Shown: piece by piece, positions 14,471 to 21,587 of the stretch | Position numbering within the stretch: the first letter of the stretch is position 1 | How the letters are laid out: the number at the start of each line of letters is the position of its first letter | From: Parcubacteria group bacterium CG1_02_58_44 | Lineage (GTDB): Bacteria > Patescibacteriota > Patescibacteriia > SG8-24 | DNA length: 46,615 nucleotides | Assembly: GCA_001872545.1 (NCBI GenBank) | Contig: MNWN01000003.1 | Coordinates: 1 to 46,615 of the forward strand | Direction of reading: 5' to 3' | Program-made: the position numbers and the translations under genes | Notes under the pieces: model-generated | What the model saw: only the letters and a program-made list of their open reading frames with translations | Databases searched by the model: none | What the model was told of the DNA's origin: nothing

Positions 14471-15172
14471 ATGTTCGGCTGGTGCAGAAGGCCAAAATCG
14501 GACGGAACGGTGTTTTTCCTTTTCATTGCCGGATTGGGGACGATCATCTTGGCGTCGGCGATATTGGGGACTGTCCTCGACCGTCGATTGGCTGTCGGCG
14601 ACGATCCGGACATCGTGGCGCTGCTCGGCCGGGGTTTGAACCATGATGAGGTGACGGGAGTCGAGTATCTGGCAATCGAGCCGGTTTCCGACACGCTGCT
14701 GGTCTACGCCTACGTGATCGGCGGACAGCGTCGCGCAGCGCTGGTCGGCTGGGATCGGCAGGCCGGCAGCTATCGGCTCTACGACGACTTGAGTCTTGAT
14801 TTTGACGGCGCACTCGATGTGGAGCTCCGGTCCGAAGCCGTCGTTCAGCGCGATAGGACGCAGGTCATACGAATCTCTGTTGGCAGCAATGTCGGCGAGT
14901 CGGTGGCCTGGGTCGGCACGGACGGGACGAAGCTCTTCGTCTACTCGATCTGCGATTCGGACGAGGACTGCGGTCAGACCATGGTCGTGACCGGTTCCGA
15001 TGACCTGAACCTTCAGGACGTCACCGGTGACGGGCAGGCTGAGCTGCTCGTCAGCAGGGCCGACGGGACAGCCGATGTAGATGTCTATTCTTGGCATTCG
15101 GTTCGGCTTCAGTACGACCAGTCGCTGACCGTGGCCTTGAACTCTCGGGCGGGGATGTTTCCCGAACCGTAG
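14471..15172 (+). CDS. Membrane-anchored protein with FG-GAP/VCBS-like C-terminus, unknown function
   Basis: 233 residues from ATG at 14471; an in-frame GTG at 14462 inside ftsX is possible. A hydrophobic segment (residues 16-37) anchors the protein, and the rest is likely external. The region near residue 175 reads DDLNLQDVTGDGQAELLVS, which matches the calcium-binding FG-GAP/VCBS repeat pattern (DxTGDGxxDLxV). One CDSDEDC pair of cysteines could form a disulfide. Position after ftsEX suggests a cell-envelope role, but this is only by context. Confidence 0.65.
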   Translation: MFGWCRRPKSDGTVFFLFIAGLGTIILASAILGTVLDRRLAVGDDPDIVALLGRGLNHDEVTGVEYLAIEPVSDTLLVYAYVIGGQRRAALVGWDRQAGSYRLYDDLSLDFDGALDVELRSEAVVQRDRTQVIRISVGSNVGESVAWVGTDGTKLFVYSICDSDEDCGQTMVVTGSDDLNLQDVTGDGQAELLVSRADGTADVDVYSWHSVRLQYDQSLTVALNSRAGMFPEP

Positions 15173-15199
15173 TCTCGACGTGGGTAGCCTCCGCCCGGG

Positions 15200-15230
15200 T
15201 TGATCTGGACGGTTTTTTGATATAAGCTCT
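15200..15230 (+). promoter_or_regulatory. Putative promoter of the tRNA-Gln leader
   Basis: TTGATC at 15200-15205 and TATAAG at about 15221-15226 make a plausible promoter. The stretch GTTTTTTGATATAAGCTCTG recurs in mutated form at 15362, without the TATA box. Confidence 0.4.
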
Positions 15231-15249
15231 GACCGAACCGAAGTGAACC

Positions 15250-15277
15250 GTTCATCTATTCGGGGGTCGTCCAATGG
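15250..15277 (+). pseudogene. Truncated tRNA-Gln 5' copy
   Basis: 28 bases are identical to 15413-15440, that is, the 10-base leader and first 18 bases of tRNA-Gln. The copy then breaks off into a GC-rich hairpin. It is transcribed before the intact tRNA if the upstream promoter is used. Confidence 0.7.
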
Positions 15278-15344
15278 GTCGTCCGAAGCGTGGCCGCGAG
15301 CTGGCGCAGCGGCCGAGCCGGACGACGGGCGACAAAAGTCGCCC
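15278..15344 (+). other. Structured spacer between truncated and intact tRNA-Gln
   Basis: GTCGTCCG (15278-15285) pairs with CGGACGAC (15319-15326), enclosing GGCCG/CGGCC; next is GGGCGAC, AAAA, GTCGCCC (15327-15344), a 7-bp GC-rich hairpin without a T-run. No ORF. It may be a folded part of the tRNA precursor. Confidence 0.5.
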
Positions 15345-15422
15345 GGGCAAAGCAAGGTTCAGTTTTTTGATCGAGGCTCTGCCGAGAGATATTCGTCGGT
15401 CAGTCCAAAAAGGTTCATCTAT

Positions 15423-15496
15423 TCGGGGGTCGTCCAATGGTAGGACAGCGGCCTTTGAAGCCGTCAATCCAGGTTCGAATCCTGGCCCCCGAACCA
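15423..15496 (+). tRNA. tRNA-Gln (anticodon UUG)
   Basis: 74-base cloverleaf: acceptor UCGGGGG/CCCCCGA, D stem GUCC/GGAC, anticodon stem GCGGC/GCCGU with loop CUUUGAA, T arm CCAGG/CCUGG with loop UUCGAAU, A discriminator, CCA encoded. Anticodon UUG reads CAA and CAG. Confidence 0.95.
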
Positions 15497-15653
15497 AACC
15501 CAAGTTTCATGGACAGTCACAGAACTGGGATTTGATCCTGACTCCGATCGGGGGTCCAGCGATTTGAGACAAGATACGATGCAATGGAGATCGCAAGGCA
15601 AACAGAGGCAATTCCGTCCGTGTGGCATGCCTCTCGAAACCATTCCTCCGAGC

Positions 15654-15659
15654 TAAACT
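15654..15659 (+). promoter_or_regulatory. -10 box (TAAACT) for a leaderless tspO mRNA
   Basis: TAAACT ends 5 bases before the ATG at 15665; no ribosome site is present. Confidence 0.4.
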
Positions 15660-15664
15660 GACTT

Positions 15665-16141
15665 ATGAAAACCAGAAACGTCATAAAATTTTTTGTGGCC
15701 GTCGTCGTCTCCCAACTGGCCGGAGCCGTCGGCGCGCTGTTTACTGTCTCGTCCGTTTCGACCTGGTACACGGAACTGACCAAGCCAGCTTTTACTCCGC
15801 CGGGCTGGATTTTCGGTCCGGTCTGGACGATGCTTTATCTGCTGATGGGGGTTGCGGCCTTCCTGGTCTGGAAGGAGGGCTGGAGCCGGAACGGTGTCCG
15901 GTTGGCGCTGGGCCTCTTTCTGTTGCAGTTGGCGCTGAACGCTCTCTGGTCGGTGATCTTCTTCGGTCGGAATTTTGTTGGGTGGGCGTTCATCGAGATA
16001 ATTCTTTTGTGGTTGGCTATACTTTCGACGGCACTGTCCTTCAGACGGATTTCCCGTACCGCCTTCTGGCTGATGCTGCCGTATCTGCTGTGGGTGAGCT
16101 TTGCCGGATATCTAAACATTTCGATTTGGTTACTTAATTAG
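15665..16141 (+). CDS. tspO: TspO/MBR-family membrane protein
   Basis: 158 residues with five hydrophobic segments. The TspO signature is plain: WYTELTKPAFTPPGWIFGPVW in the first loop and second helix, ALNALWSVIFFGRNF in the third, and the W/P-rich last helices (LMLPYLLWVSFAGYLN). TspO proteins bind tetrapyrroles and cholesterol-like ligands and take part in stress and porphyrin responses. CPR bacteria usually lack haem synthesis, so the ligand here is unclear. It stands alone after tRNA-Gln. Confidence 0.92.
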   Translation: MKTRNVIKFFVAVVVSQLAGAVGALFTVSSVSTWYTELTKPAFTPPGWIFGPVWTMLYLLMGVAAFLVWKEGWSRNGVRLALGLFLLQLALNALWSVIFFGRNFVGWAFIEIILLWLAILSTALSFRRISRTAFWLMLPYLLWVSFAGYLNISIWLLN

Positions 16142-16420
16142 CCTTGTTTGGCTGTGGATAACCTAAAGTTGAACCATTTTTTTGTCGAGACGTTTGATTG
16201 CCTGGTTTTCGGTCCAGTCTGGACAGTCCGTTTCTTGAATATTTCCCGTCGCAGAGTTATGGCTTCCTTACTTTTTTCGCCACCCACCCTCCGTGGGTGG
16301 CCCTTCTTTGTGTATTCGGTGGCCTGCCGAAACATCTGTCTGTACTTGTGGAAAGAAAGACGGGTATTATCTGTCGTTACCTTGACCGCAGCAGCCGAAC
16401 GACCTTTAATTACCTGAGTT
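16142..16420 (+). other. Intergenic region with a perfect hairpin
   Basis: No gene is visible. GCCACCCAC, loop CCTCC, GTGGGTGGC (16279-16301) is a perfect 9-bp stem followed by a weak T-rich run, possibly the tspO terminator. TGTGGATAA at 16153-16161 is a single perfect DnaA box. Confidence 0.5.
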
Positions 16421-16747
16421 ATGAGTTGGCCTTGGCGGACGGCAGCAGCGCCGTCGGGAATAGATGCGGAGATCGAGACGACGCCCCATTTCCATGTCTT
16501 CATGGTTCGGTGCGCCGACGGTTCGCTTTTCACCGGCGTGACTTTCGAGTTGGACGACACGCTCCTGAAGATCAATTCGGGCCGGGGACCGCAGTATACT
16601 CGGACGCGCTGTCCGGCCTTTCTCGTCTATAGTGAGGAGTTCATGAACGTGTCCGATGCAGAACGAAGGGCGGAATCCATTCGGCAGCTCGGACGTCGGG
16701 ACAAGGAAGGATTGCTGTCCGAGTCGTCGTTGGCGGTGCTGGAGTAG
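16421..16747 (+). CDS. Degenerate GIY-YIG (UPF0213/YhbQ-like) domain protein
   Basis: 108 residues. FHVFMVRCADGSLFTGVT aligns with the GIY-YIG start of YhbQ-type proteins (usually VYILRCADGSLYTGIT), and KINSGRGPQYTRTRCPAFLVYSEEF with their NSGKGAxYTRxRxPVxLVYxE. The two signature tyrosines are replaced by Phe and the catalytic Arg after the second strand is missing (LDDTLLKIN in place of LxRRLxxHN), so nuclease activity is doubtful. The first 20 residues are not part of the domain, and the start is therefore uncertain. A strong terminator follows at 16758. Confidence 0.75.
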   Translation: MSWPWRTAAAPSGIDAEIETTPHFHVFMVRCADGSLFTGVTFELDDTLLKINSGRGPQYTRTRCPAFLVYSEEFMNVSDAERRAESIRQLGRRDKEGLLSESSLAVLE

Positions 16748-16757
16748 GGCTGGTTAG

Positions 16758-16777
16758 GGCGACCTCGGTCGCCTTTT
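16758..16777 (+). terminator. Rho-independent terminator
   Basis: GGCGACC, loop TC, GGTCGCC followed by TTTTGAG, 10 bases past the stop at 16747. Confidence 0.8.
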
Positions 16778-16781
16778 GAGT

Positions 16782-16810
16782 TTGTGTGCTGGGGAAACGA
16801 GGCCTATACT
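16782..16810 (+). promoter_or_regulatory. Promoter of the half-size MFS gene
   Basis: TTGTGT, 17-base spacer, TATACT; the ATG lies 29 bases downstream. Confidence 0.55.
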
Positions 16811-16839
16811 TAAGCCCGTCAAGTTAATTCGACAACGGA

Positions 16840-17490
16840 ATGAAGATGGACGACAGAACGCATAAGACACGACGTCAGAAGGTGAACCACATCATACTGA
16901 CGATGATCAACACTGACCTGCTGTTCTATCTGGCGGTAGGGCTGACCGGGCCGATCATCGCGATCTTCTATTCCGATCACATACGTGGCGGTAGCGTGGC
17001 CCTGGCCGGTTTGGCAGCGGCGATATTTTGGGTAGTCAAGTCGGTGGTTCAGGTACCGGTATCAATCTACGCTGACCGTCATCCCGGCGAGATCGACGAC
17101 TATACCATGATGCTAGTCGGATTTACGTTGGCTGCTGTGGTTCCACTCTTATACTTTTTGTTCGTGACGGAAGTGTGGCAAGTGCTGTTGATGCAGTCCA
17201 TCAGCGGGGTGGCCTATGGTTTGAGCGTTCCGACGTACCTTTCGATATTTTCTCGTCACATAGACAAGAAAAAGGAAAGTTTTGAATGGACTCTGCAGAG
17301 CAACGCTGTCGGTTTGGGCTATGCTTGTGCTTCCGCCCTAGGCGGTCTTTTGGCGCAGTATTTCGGTTTTCGTGTTCTGTTTTTGATAGCCTCGATAGTC
17401 ATGTTTCTGGCTTCGGTCATGCTGCTGTTCATTCGAAGCGACATAATAATTCGGACCGTCTGGAGTTGGCGTCTGCCGAGACGAATTTGA
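16840..17490 (+). CDS. Half-size (six-helix) MFS-like permease
   Basis: 216 residues with about six hydrophobic segments, the N-terminal half of an MFS transporter. The loop between helices 2 and 3 has IYADRHPGEID, a relaxed form of the MFS motif A. A short basic tail (WSWRLPRRI) ends the protein. I see no second half downstream, since YidC follows after 38 bases, and no frameshift that would restore one. It may work as a homodimer or be a truncated relic; similar short MFS proteins occur in CPR genomes (general knowledge). Confidence 0.75.
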   Translation: MKMDDRTHKTRRQKVNHIILTMINTDLLFYLAVGLTGPIIAIFYSDHIRGGSVALAGLAAAIFWVVKSVVQVPVSIYADRHPGEIDDYTMMLVGFTLAAVVPLLYFLFVTEVWQVLLMQSISGVAYGLSVPTYLSIFSRHIDKKKESFEWTLQSNAVGLGYACASALGGLLAQYFGFRVLFLIASIVMFLASVMLLFIRSDIIIRTVWSWRLPRRI

Positions 17491-17528
17491 CCGGCACCGG
17501 TCTCCCTTCCAAAAATTGATCCTCATCT

Positions 17529-18221
17529 ATGGGCGCATTCTGGCATGACTATCTCTACACTCCGCTCCTGAACTTTCTGATTTTCCTCTACAACGGGCCG
17601 GCGGCCGGTAATTTGGGCATCGCTGTCATCGAGCTGACCGTACTGCTCCGTCTGGCGCTGCTGCCGCTGACGATCGTCGACGAGCGCAACCGTTTCCGTT
17701 ACGAGAAGCTCGATCTCAAGGTGCAGACCATCGAACGTGATTTTAAGGACGATACGGTCAAGATGAAGGAGAAGATCCGTGAGCTACTGCGTCAGCATAA
17801 GGTCAACTATTGGTCGAAGGTCGGATTGTTGGGGGTCCAGGGTCTGGTCTTGGTACTGCTATATCAGGTCTTTGTGGCCGGCGTCAGGCTTACCCGATAC
17901 GAGGTGCTTTATAGTTGGGTCCGTATGCCGCAGAAGGTAAGCTCGATGTTTTTTGGCTCCGATCTTGGACATCGCAGTCTGTTCTGGGCCGGACTGGTTG
18001 CCGGCCTTCTCTTCCTTAATATCTACACAGTGCAGAAGCAGCGCGAGCACCTGGTTACCAAGTCGGACGTCATGTACCTGCTGACCTTTCCATTGGCGAC
18101 CTTCGTCTTGTTGGCCCTCCTGCCCATGGTCAAGTCGGTTTTCGTCTTGACTTCGATGATCTTCACAATGGTGGTTTTTGGGCTAAGGAAGGCCTTTTTT
18201 AGGGTGAAACTGCCGGAATAG
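17529..18221 (+). CDS. yidC: YidC/Oxa1-family membrane insertase
   Basis: 230 residues with the YidC core: LYTPLLNFLIFLYNGPA, then LGIAVIELTVLLRLALLPLT (the conserved TM with the positively charged hydrophilic groove Arg in VLLRL), a charged cytoplasmic hairpin (residues 55-90, RFRYEKLDLKVQTIERDF) and further membrane segments. It lacks the long periplasmic domain of Gram-negative YidC, as expected for the Gram-positive or CPR short type. The last helices diverge from canonical YidC. It inserts proteins into the cytoplasmic membrane. It follows the half-size MFS gene by 38 bases. Confidence 0.8.
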   Translation: MGAFWHDYLYTPLLNFLIFLYNGPAAGNLGIAVIELTVLLRLALLPLTIVDERNRFRYEKLDLKVQTIERDFKDDTVKMKEKIRELLRQHKVNYWSKVGLLGVQGLVLVLLYQVFVAGVRLTRYEVLYSWVRMPQKVSSMFFGSDLGHRSLFWAGLVAGLLFLNIYTVQKQREHLVTKSDVMYLLTFPLATFVLLALLPMVKSVFVLTSMIFTMVVFGLRKAFFRVKLPE

Positions 18222-18314
18222 GATGCTCTTCAGCCTTGACTTCCGAGCCTGTCGCTGGTACGTTGTCCCGTCATTCCTAATGCCGGGTACTGGCCCTATA
18301 GAGAGCAGATCAAT

Positions 18315-18944
18315 ATGTCCGACAGTCTAGACAAGATAATGTACTCATTCGTCGTCGAGGACGTCCTCAAGGGACTGTTCGTTTACGTTCCGCCGGGGTA
18401 CGTGGCCTGCGTCTACGACCTCGGTCGCGGCGTACTGAAGAAGGTCTATACCCCCGGTCTGCATCTCAAGATTCCTTTTTGGCAGAAGGCCAAGCTGTTC
18501 AACACCCAGACGCTGGAGTATTCGGTCAGCAAGGCGTTCAACGAGGACAATGTCCAGGCTTTGGGCGACGTGCCGATTGTAGCTCAGACCAGGGACGGCA
18601 AGCGCATCTCGGTCGAGGGGACCGTACTGCTGCGTCTCGATATTAACCAGATTCCGACCATCTGGCAGACCATCGGCGAGGATTTCGTCACCAAGATCGT
18701 CCGGCCGACGATTCGGAGCCGGATGCGCATGATTTCCTCGCGCTACGACTACAACGATGTCGTCTCCTCGCGGCGCGACTCCGTGGAGGTCGAGGCCAAG
18801 AACGAACTGGAGAGGATCTTCTATCCGCGCGGCATCTTCGTCGAGAACGTGCTGCTGTCGGAGATCAATCACGTTAGCGGACAGCCGGGTGAGCGTGAGT
18901 ACGAGGAGGAGCAGCAGACGCACCGCGAGAACGCTTACGTCTGA
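18315..18944 (+). CDS. SPFH/band 7 (prohibitin-like) protein
   Basis: 209 residues. Residues 20-180 form a band 7 domain: FVYVPPGYVACVYDLGRGV, a PGLHLKIPFWQKAKLFNTQT motif, AQTRDGKRISVEGTVLLRLD and VRPTIRSRMRMISSRYDYND, all standard prohibitin features. No clear N-terminal transmembrane helix is present, unlike most family members, so it may bind the membrane peripherally. The usual C-terminal coiled coil is reduced to a short EYEEEQQTHREN tail. The family scaffolds membrane microdomains or proteases; the partner is unknown. Confidence 0.88.
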   Translation: MSDSLDKIMYSFVVEDVLKGLFVYVPPGYVACVYDLGRGVLKKVYTPGLHLKIPFWQKAKLFNTQTLEYSVSKAFNEDNVQALGDVPIVAQTRDGKRISVEGTVLLRLDINQIPTIWQTIGEDFVTKIVRPTIRSRMRMISSRYDYNDVVSSRRDSVEVEAKNELERIFYPRGIFVENVLLSEINHVSGQPGEREYEEEQQTHRENAYV

Positions 18945-18971
18945 TTAAACTTCGCATTTTCTAAAGACAAG

Positions 18972-18999
18972 ACGGCCTCCCTTGACGGGAGGTCGTTTG
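18972..18999 (+). terminator. Rho-independent terminator after the SPFH gene
   Basis: ACGGCCTCCC and GGGAGGTCGT pair (one G-U) around a 5-base loop, then TTTG. Confidence 0.7.
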
Positions 19000-19006
19000 C
19001 TATAGT
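18998..19006 (+). promoter_or_regulatory. Extended -10 (TGcTATAGT)
   Basis: Overlaps the end of the terminator and lies 59 bases before the ATG at 19066. Confidence 0.45.
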
Positions 19007-19065
19007 CTGGACATAATGAGGCTGGCGTTGTATTTGCGACGCCCAGTGATAAGCGATTCTTTGCC

Positions 19066-20022
19066 ATGAGAAAATTTTTGTTAGTGTTCGTGGTGGCATT
19101 TTTAGTATTGGCGGCGGTTTCGCATTTCAGTGCAGATCAGGAGACGGGGCATCAGGAGATTGATCGCCTAAGTTCGATTCCGGCCGATGCGATCACGTCC
19201 ATGCCGGAGGGGGACATGTATCCGCCGATCCTGTATTCGGATGAGTTCCTGACGCCGGTTCCGGTCGAAGCGATCAGCTCGGCCGGTGTCGAGGATTCGC
19301 CGTTCATTCCGGCCGATCGCGATGAGCTCTATTTCTTCTTTACGCCGGACGTGCGTGTACTGATCGAGAGGCAGATCTCAGATGGAGTGACCGGAATTTA
19401 CGTCTCCCGGCGCGGATCGGACGGGGAGTGGCAGGAGCCGGAAAGGGTTTGGCTGCAGCGTCCGGGCAAGCTGTCGCTCGACGGTTGTGAGTTCGTGTCC
19501 GGCGACTCGATGCTTTTATGCACCGTCCGTGAGGGTTACATCGGACTGCATTGGTTCAGCGCAGAGAGACAGGTCGACGACACTTGGAACGACTGGCAGC
19601 CGTCTGATCTTTTGCCGGAATATGAGGTCGGCGAGCTGCATGTCCATGGCGACGAGCTGTACTACCATTCGGCCCGGGCCGGCGGTCAGGGCGAAAACGA
19701 CATCTGGCGGCTGACCTATAGGGAGGGGGAGTGGCGGGATCCGGAGAACGTCACGGTGGTCAATTCGTCAGGCAACGACGGCTGGCCTTACGTCTCATCG
19801 GACGGGAGCGAGCTGTGGTTTTTGCGGACCTATTTGGGCACGCCGGCGATCTTTCGTTCGCGGCGCGGACCGGACGGAGAATGGAAGGAGCCGGAGATGA
19901 TCGTCTCACGGTTCGCCGGCGAACCGACCTTGGACCGTGACGGCAACCTTTACTTCGTGCATCATTACTACCGCGATGGGGTGATGCTGGAGGCAGATAT
20001 CTATATGGCGAAGCGGAAGTGA
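19066..20022 (+). CDS. Exported beta-propeller (TolB/PD40-like) protein
   Basis: 318 residues beginning with a signal peptide or anchor (FLLVFVVAFLVLAAVSHF). The rest shows repeated beta-propeller blades of the WD40-like PD40 type: DSPFIPADRDELYFFF, DGVTGIYVSRRGSDGEW, VGELHVHGDELYYHSA, GWPYVSSDGSELWFL and EPTLDRDGNLYFVHH. The repeated DGEWxEPExV between blades is typical of surface PD40 proteins. The likely role is external ligand or protein binding. Two cysteines in the middle are the only ones. It is monocistronic. Confidence 0.8.
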   Translation: MRKFLLVFVVAFLVLAAVSHFSADQETGHQEIDRLSSIPADAITSMPEGDMYPPILYSDEFLTPVPVEAISSAGVEDSPFIPADRDELYFFFTPDVRVLIERQISDGVTGIYVSRRGSDGEWQEPERVWLQRPGKLSLDGCEFVSGDSMLLCTVREGYIGLHWFSAERQVDDTWNDWQPSDLLPEYEVGELHVHGDELYYHSARAGGQGENDIWRLTYREGEWRDPENVTVVNSSGNDGWPYVSSDGSELWFLRTYLGTPAIFRSRRGPDGEWKEPEMIVSRFAGEPTLDRDGNLYFVHHYYRDGVMLEADIYMAKRK

Positions 20023-20040
20023 ATCGGTCGGTATGATTGG

Positions 20041-20069
20041 CACAAAAAGAAAACGGCCAAATTGGCCGT
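20041..20069 (-). terminator. Minus-strand terminator of module A
   Basis: ACGGCCAA, A, TTGGCCGT, with TTTCTTTTTGTG after it on the minus strand. Nearly the same stem and tail recur at 21002-21027. Confidence 0.7.
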
Positions 20070-20198
20070 GTGAGTCGGTTGGGTCGGTTGTTGGAGCTTG
20101 TATCTTCCTACAGTAGATGATCATGACTGTAATGTTGATCCATCCGCTCTGATCGACTACAGTCGACATTTGTCGGTCTTTAATGGCAAAGCCTCCTT
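20041..20198 (-). other. Minus-strand micro-gene or small RNA module A
   Basis: A strong AAGGAGG (minus strand, 20198-20192) stands 7 bases before an in-frame ATT at 20184; the next in-frame ATG is at 20169. The frame reads ATT-KDRQMSTVVDQSGWI and then NITVMIIY, and stays open through a terminator (ACGGCCAA/TTGGCCGT at 20053-20069 with a T-run on the minus strand). The N-terminus and TVMIIY part resemble micro-gene C at 21433. The lack of an ATG at the expected place and of a stop before the hairpin means that it may be decayed, non-AUG initiated, or RNA only. Bases 20199-20360 are otherwise empty. Confidence 0.35.
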
Positions 20199-20360
20199 CG
20201 ACGATCTCTTCCGTCCATTCGTTAATCTTTTTTTTCTAGATTCTTCTTGACCACTAGGTCAGAGGCATCACTCGCCAAAAAAACTTAACCTTCTCCATTT
20301 CTGTCGTCTGGCGACGTTTCTTTATAGCAAAGGTTAGTTTTGAAGTCAATCCCCTAAATT

Positions 20361-20597
20361 ATGTCCATCGAAATAGATCGTGAACGGACGGAAACCTACT
20401 GGGAAAGGAGACGGCTCAATGAGAGCGTCGAGCATGACCTGCTGACCAGGCTTGAGGCCGGCCAGGAGTGCATGCCGGACATCATCAGCTGTCCGGTGGC
20501 TTCGTGTCGCTGTCCGCTGACGGTCAAGTTCTTGGCCGACCGCATCGAGTTGGCCTGTTCCAACTGTGGCTTCCGTCAGACGGTCAAGCGCGGATAG
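20361..20597 (+). CDS. Small zinc-ribbon-like protein
   Basis: 78 residues. The N-terminal half is charged and helical (IEIDRERTETYWERRRL); the C-terminal half carries Cys at about 37, 44, 49, 51, 66 and 69 (CPVASCRC and CSNC), a zinc-ribbon-like arrangement with beta strands between the pairs. No DNA- or RNA-binding partner is evident. It has no clear promoter or Shine-Dalgarno. A single perfect DnaA box (TTATCCACA) lies at 20611-20619 just past the stop. Family not recognised. Confidence 0.65.
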   Translation: MSIEIDRERTETYWERRRLNESVEHDLLTRLEAGQECMPDIISCPVASCRCPLTVKFLADRIELACSNCGFRQTVKRG

Positions 20598-20724
20598 GGA
20601 GACTGTCTTTTTATCCACATCTGGTCGGTTTTTTGTTTGGCTGGTAGGTTCGCGCTGTCGATGGAACGGCTGTGGACAGCTCAGCCGTTAAAGTCGTTTT
20701 TAACTTCAATTAGCCAATCTACTT

Positions 20725-20994
20725 ATGGCTCTCACTAAGATCTGCGAACAGTGCGACATGGAAATGCGTCTCATTCCGGCCGGGATCAGCAAGGCCAAGA
20801 ATAAGCCCTATTCGGCCTTCTGGACCTGCGATAAGCGGACTGGAGGCTGTGGTGCCACGGCCAACGCGGAAGGTGAAAACTCCGCCGCTCCGGCCGCTCA
20901 GTCTCGTTCGGCGGCGAATGCGACCGCTCAACCGGACCGATTGGCCTCAATCGAGTCTAAATTGGACCGGATTTTGGAGTTGTTGGAGAGATAA
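20725..20994 (+). CDS. Zinc-ribbon protein with C-terminal coiled coil
   Basis: 89 residues. CEQCDMEMRLIPAGISKAK, then FWTCDKRTGGCG gives a four-Cys zinc ribbon (CxxC...CxxxxxxC) similar to topoisomerase-type C4 fingers and to small CPR proteins with MRLIPAG. An Ala/Ser-rich linker follows (residues 50-70) and then a short coiled coil (SIESKLDRILELLER) likely to mediate oligomerisation. It may bind single-stranded nucleic acid; this is inference. The minus-strand terminator of module B begins 8 bases after its stop. Confidence 0.7.
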   Translation: MALTKICEQCDMEMRLIPAGISKAKNKPYSAFWTCDKRTGGCGATANAEGENSAAPAAQSRSAANATAQPDRLASIESKLDRILELLER

Positions 20995-21001
20995 TTTTGG
21001 C

Positions 21002-21129
21002 AGCAAAAAGAAAACGGCCAAATGGCCGCTGATGAAGGTATATCTGTTCTACGTCCTCTCAACAAGGATGTAGGTCAGCATGATGACGACCATGACGGTG
21101 GCATGTTTTCCGTCACTTGTCTCTCTAAT
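21002..21129 (-). other. Minus-strand micro-gene or small RNA module B
   Basis: A minus-strand frame from ATT at 21129 (first ATG at 21093) to TAG at 21049 ends in HATVMVVIMLTYILVERT. Its LTY segment resembles ILVTYLETV of micro-gene C. A terminator follows at once (CGGCC/GGCCG, 21015-21027, then TTTTCTTTTTGCTG), nearly identical to that of module A. No Shine-Dalgarno is seen, so this may be a relic or a small RNA. The surrounding gap 20995-21380 has no other credible gene. Confidence 0.3.
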
Positions 21130-21380
21130 TGAGAGATGGCTATCTATAATTTTTATTTTGTCACCCCTCGAGCTAAGTCAGTTGTTGGCTCTCAGCTCTG
21201 CTTCTTCTATGGCCCTCGATCCATCTTGTTGAGAATAGGTGAGAGTTTCGTGTCCATGAAAAAGTTTGACCTGCTCCATGAAAGGATCCTTTCTGATTGT
21301 GAATCCAACTTAGACTTATCAGATTGATTACGTGCAAGCAAGTTAAAGATAAAATGATCGGAGATAGGTGCGCTTCTGTA

Positions 21381-21405
21381 TTGAAAAAACAGCCGAGCGG
21401 CTGTT
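21381..21405 (-). terminator. Minus-strand terminator of micro-gene C
   Basis: AACAGCCG/CGGCTGTT stem; TTTTCAATAC follows on the minus strand. Confidence 0.75.
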
Positions 21406-21432
21406 TTAGAGAGTTTTGACTGGAATAGAGGG

Positions 21433-21519
21433 TCAGACGGTTTCAAGGTAGGTGACCAAAATAATTGTATCCACTGTGCCGTCTTTACTTTGGAATAGAG
21501 CAATTTGTTTTTTCCTCAT
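21433..21519 (-). CDS. 28-residue microprotein divergent from hrcA (micro-gene C)
   Basis: ATG at 21519 follows AAGGAG at 7-base spacing, and the TGA at 21435-21433 is followed 27 bases later by a terminator. The peptide is a basic start (MRKKQ) followed by a hydrophobic stretch (TIILVTYLETV), so a short membrane-associated peptide is possible. A minus-strand TATAAT at 21613-21608 sits back to back with the hrcA promoter, and the CIRCE operator lies upstream of it, so it could share heat-shock control. Modules A and B have similar C-terminal segments. No known family. Confidence 0.5.
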   Translation of the reverse strand: MRKKQIALFQSKDGTVDTIILVTYLETV

Positions 21520-21587
21520 TTAGGAACTCCTTTGATCTTTATTTATCATTGATTAGCAGAAGTCTGTAGGCCACGAACATGTGAAAG

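Noticed and set aside
20611-20619. Perfect DnaA box TTATCCACA (another, reversed, at 16153-16161)
   Set aside because: They are single boxes far apart, without a cluster, AT-rich unwinding region or dnaA/dnaN nearby; not a replication origin.
21136-21327. 63-codon plus-strand frame
   Set aside because: Overlaps module B on the opposite strand; no ribosome site beyond a weak GAGAG, and no recognisable domain.
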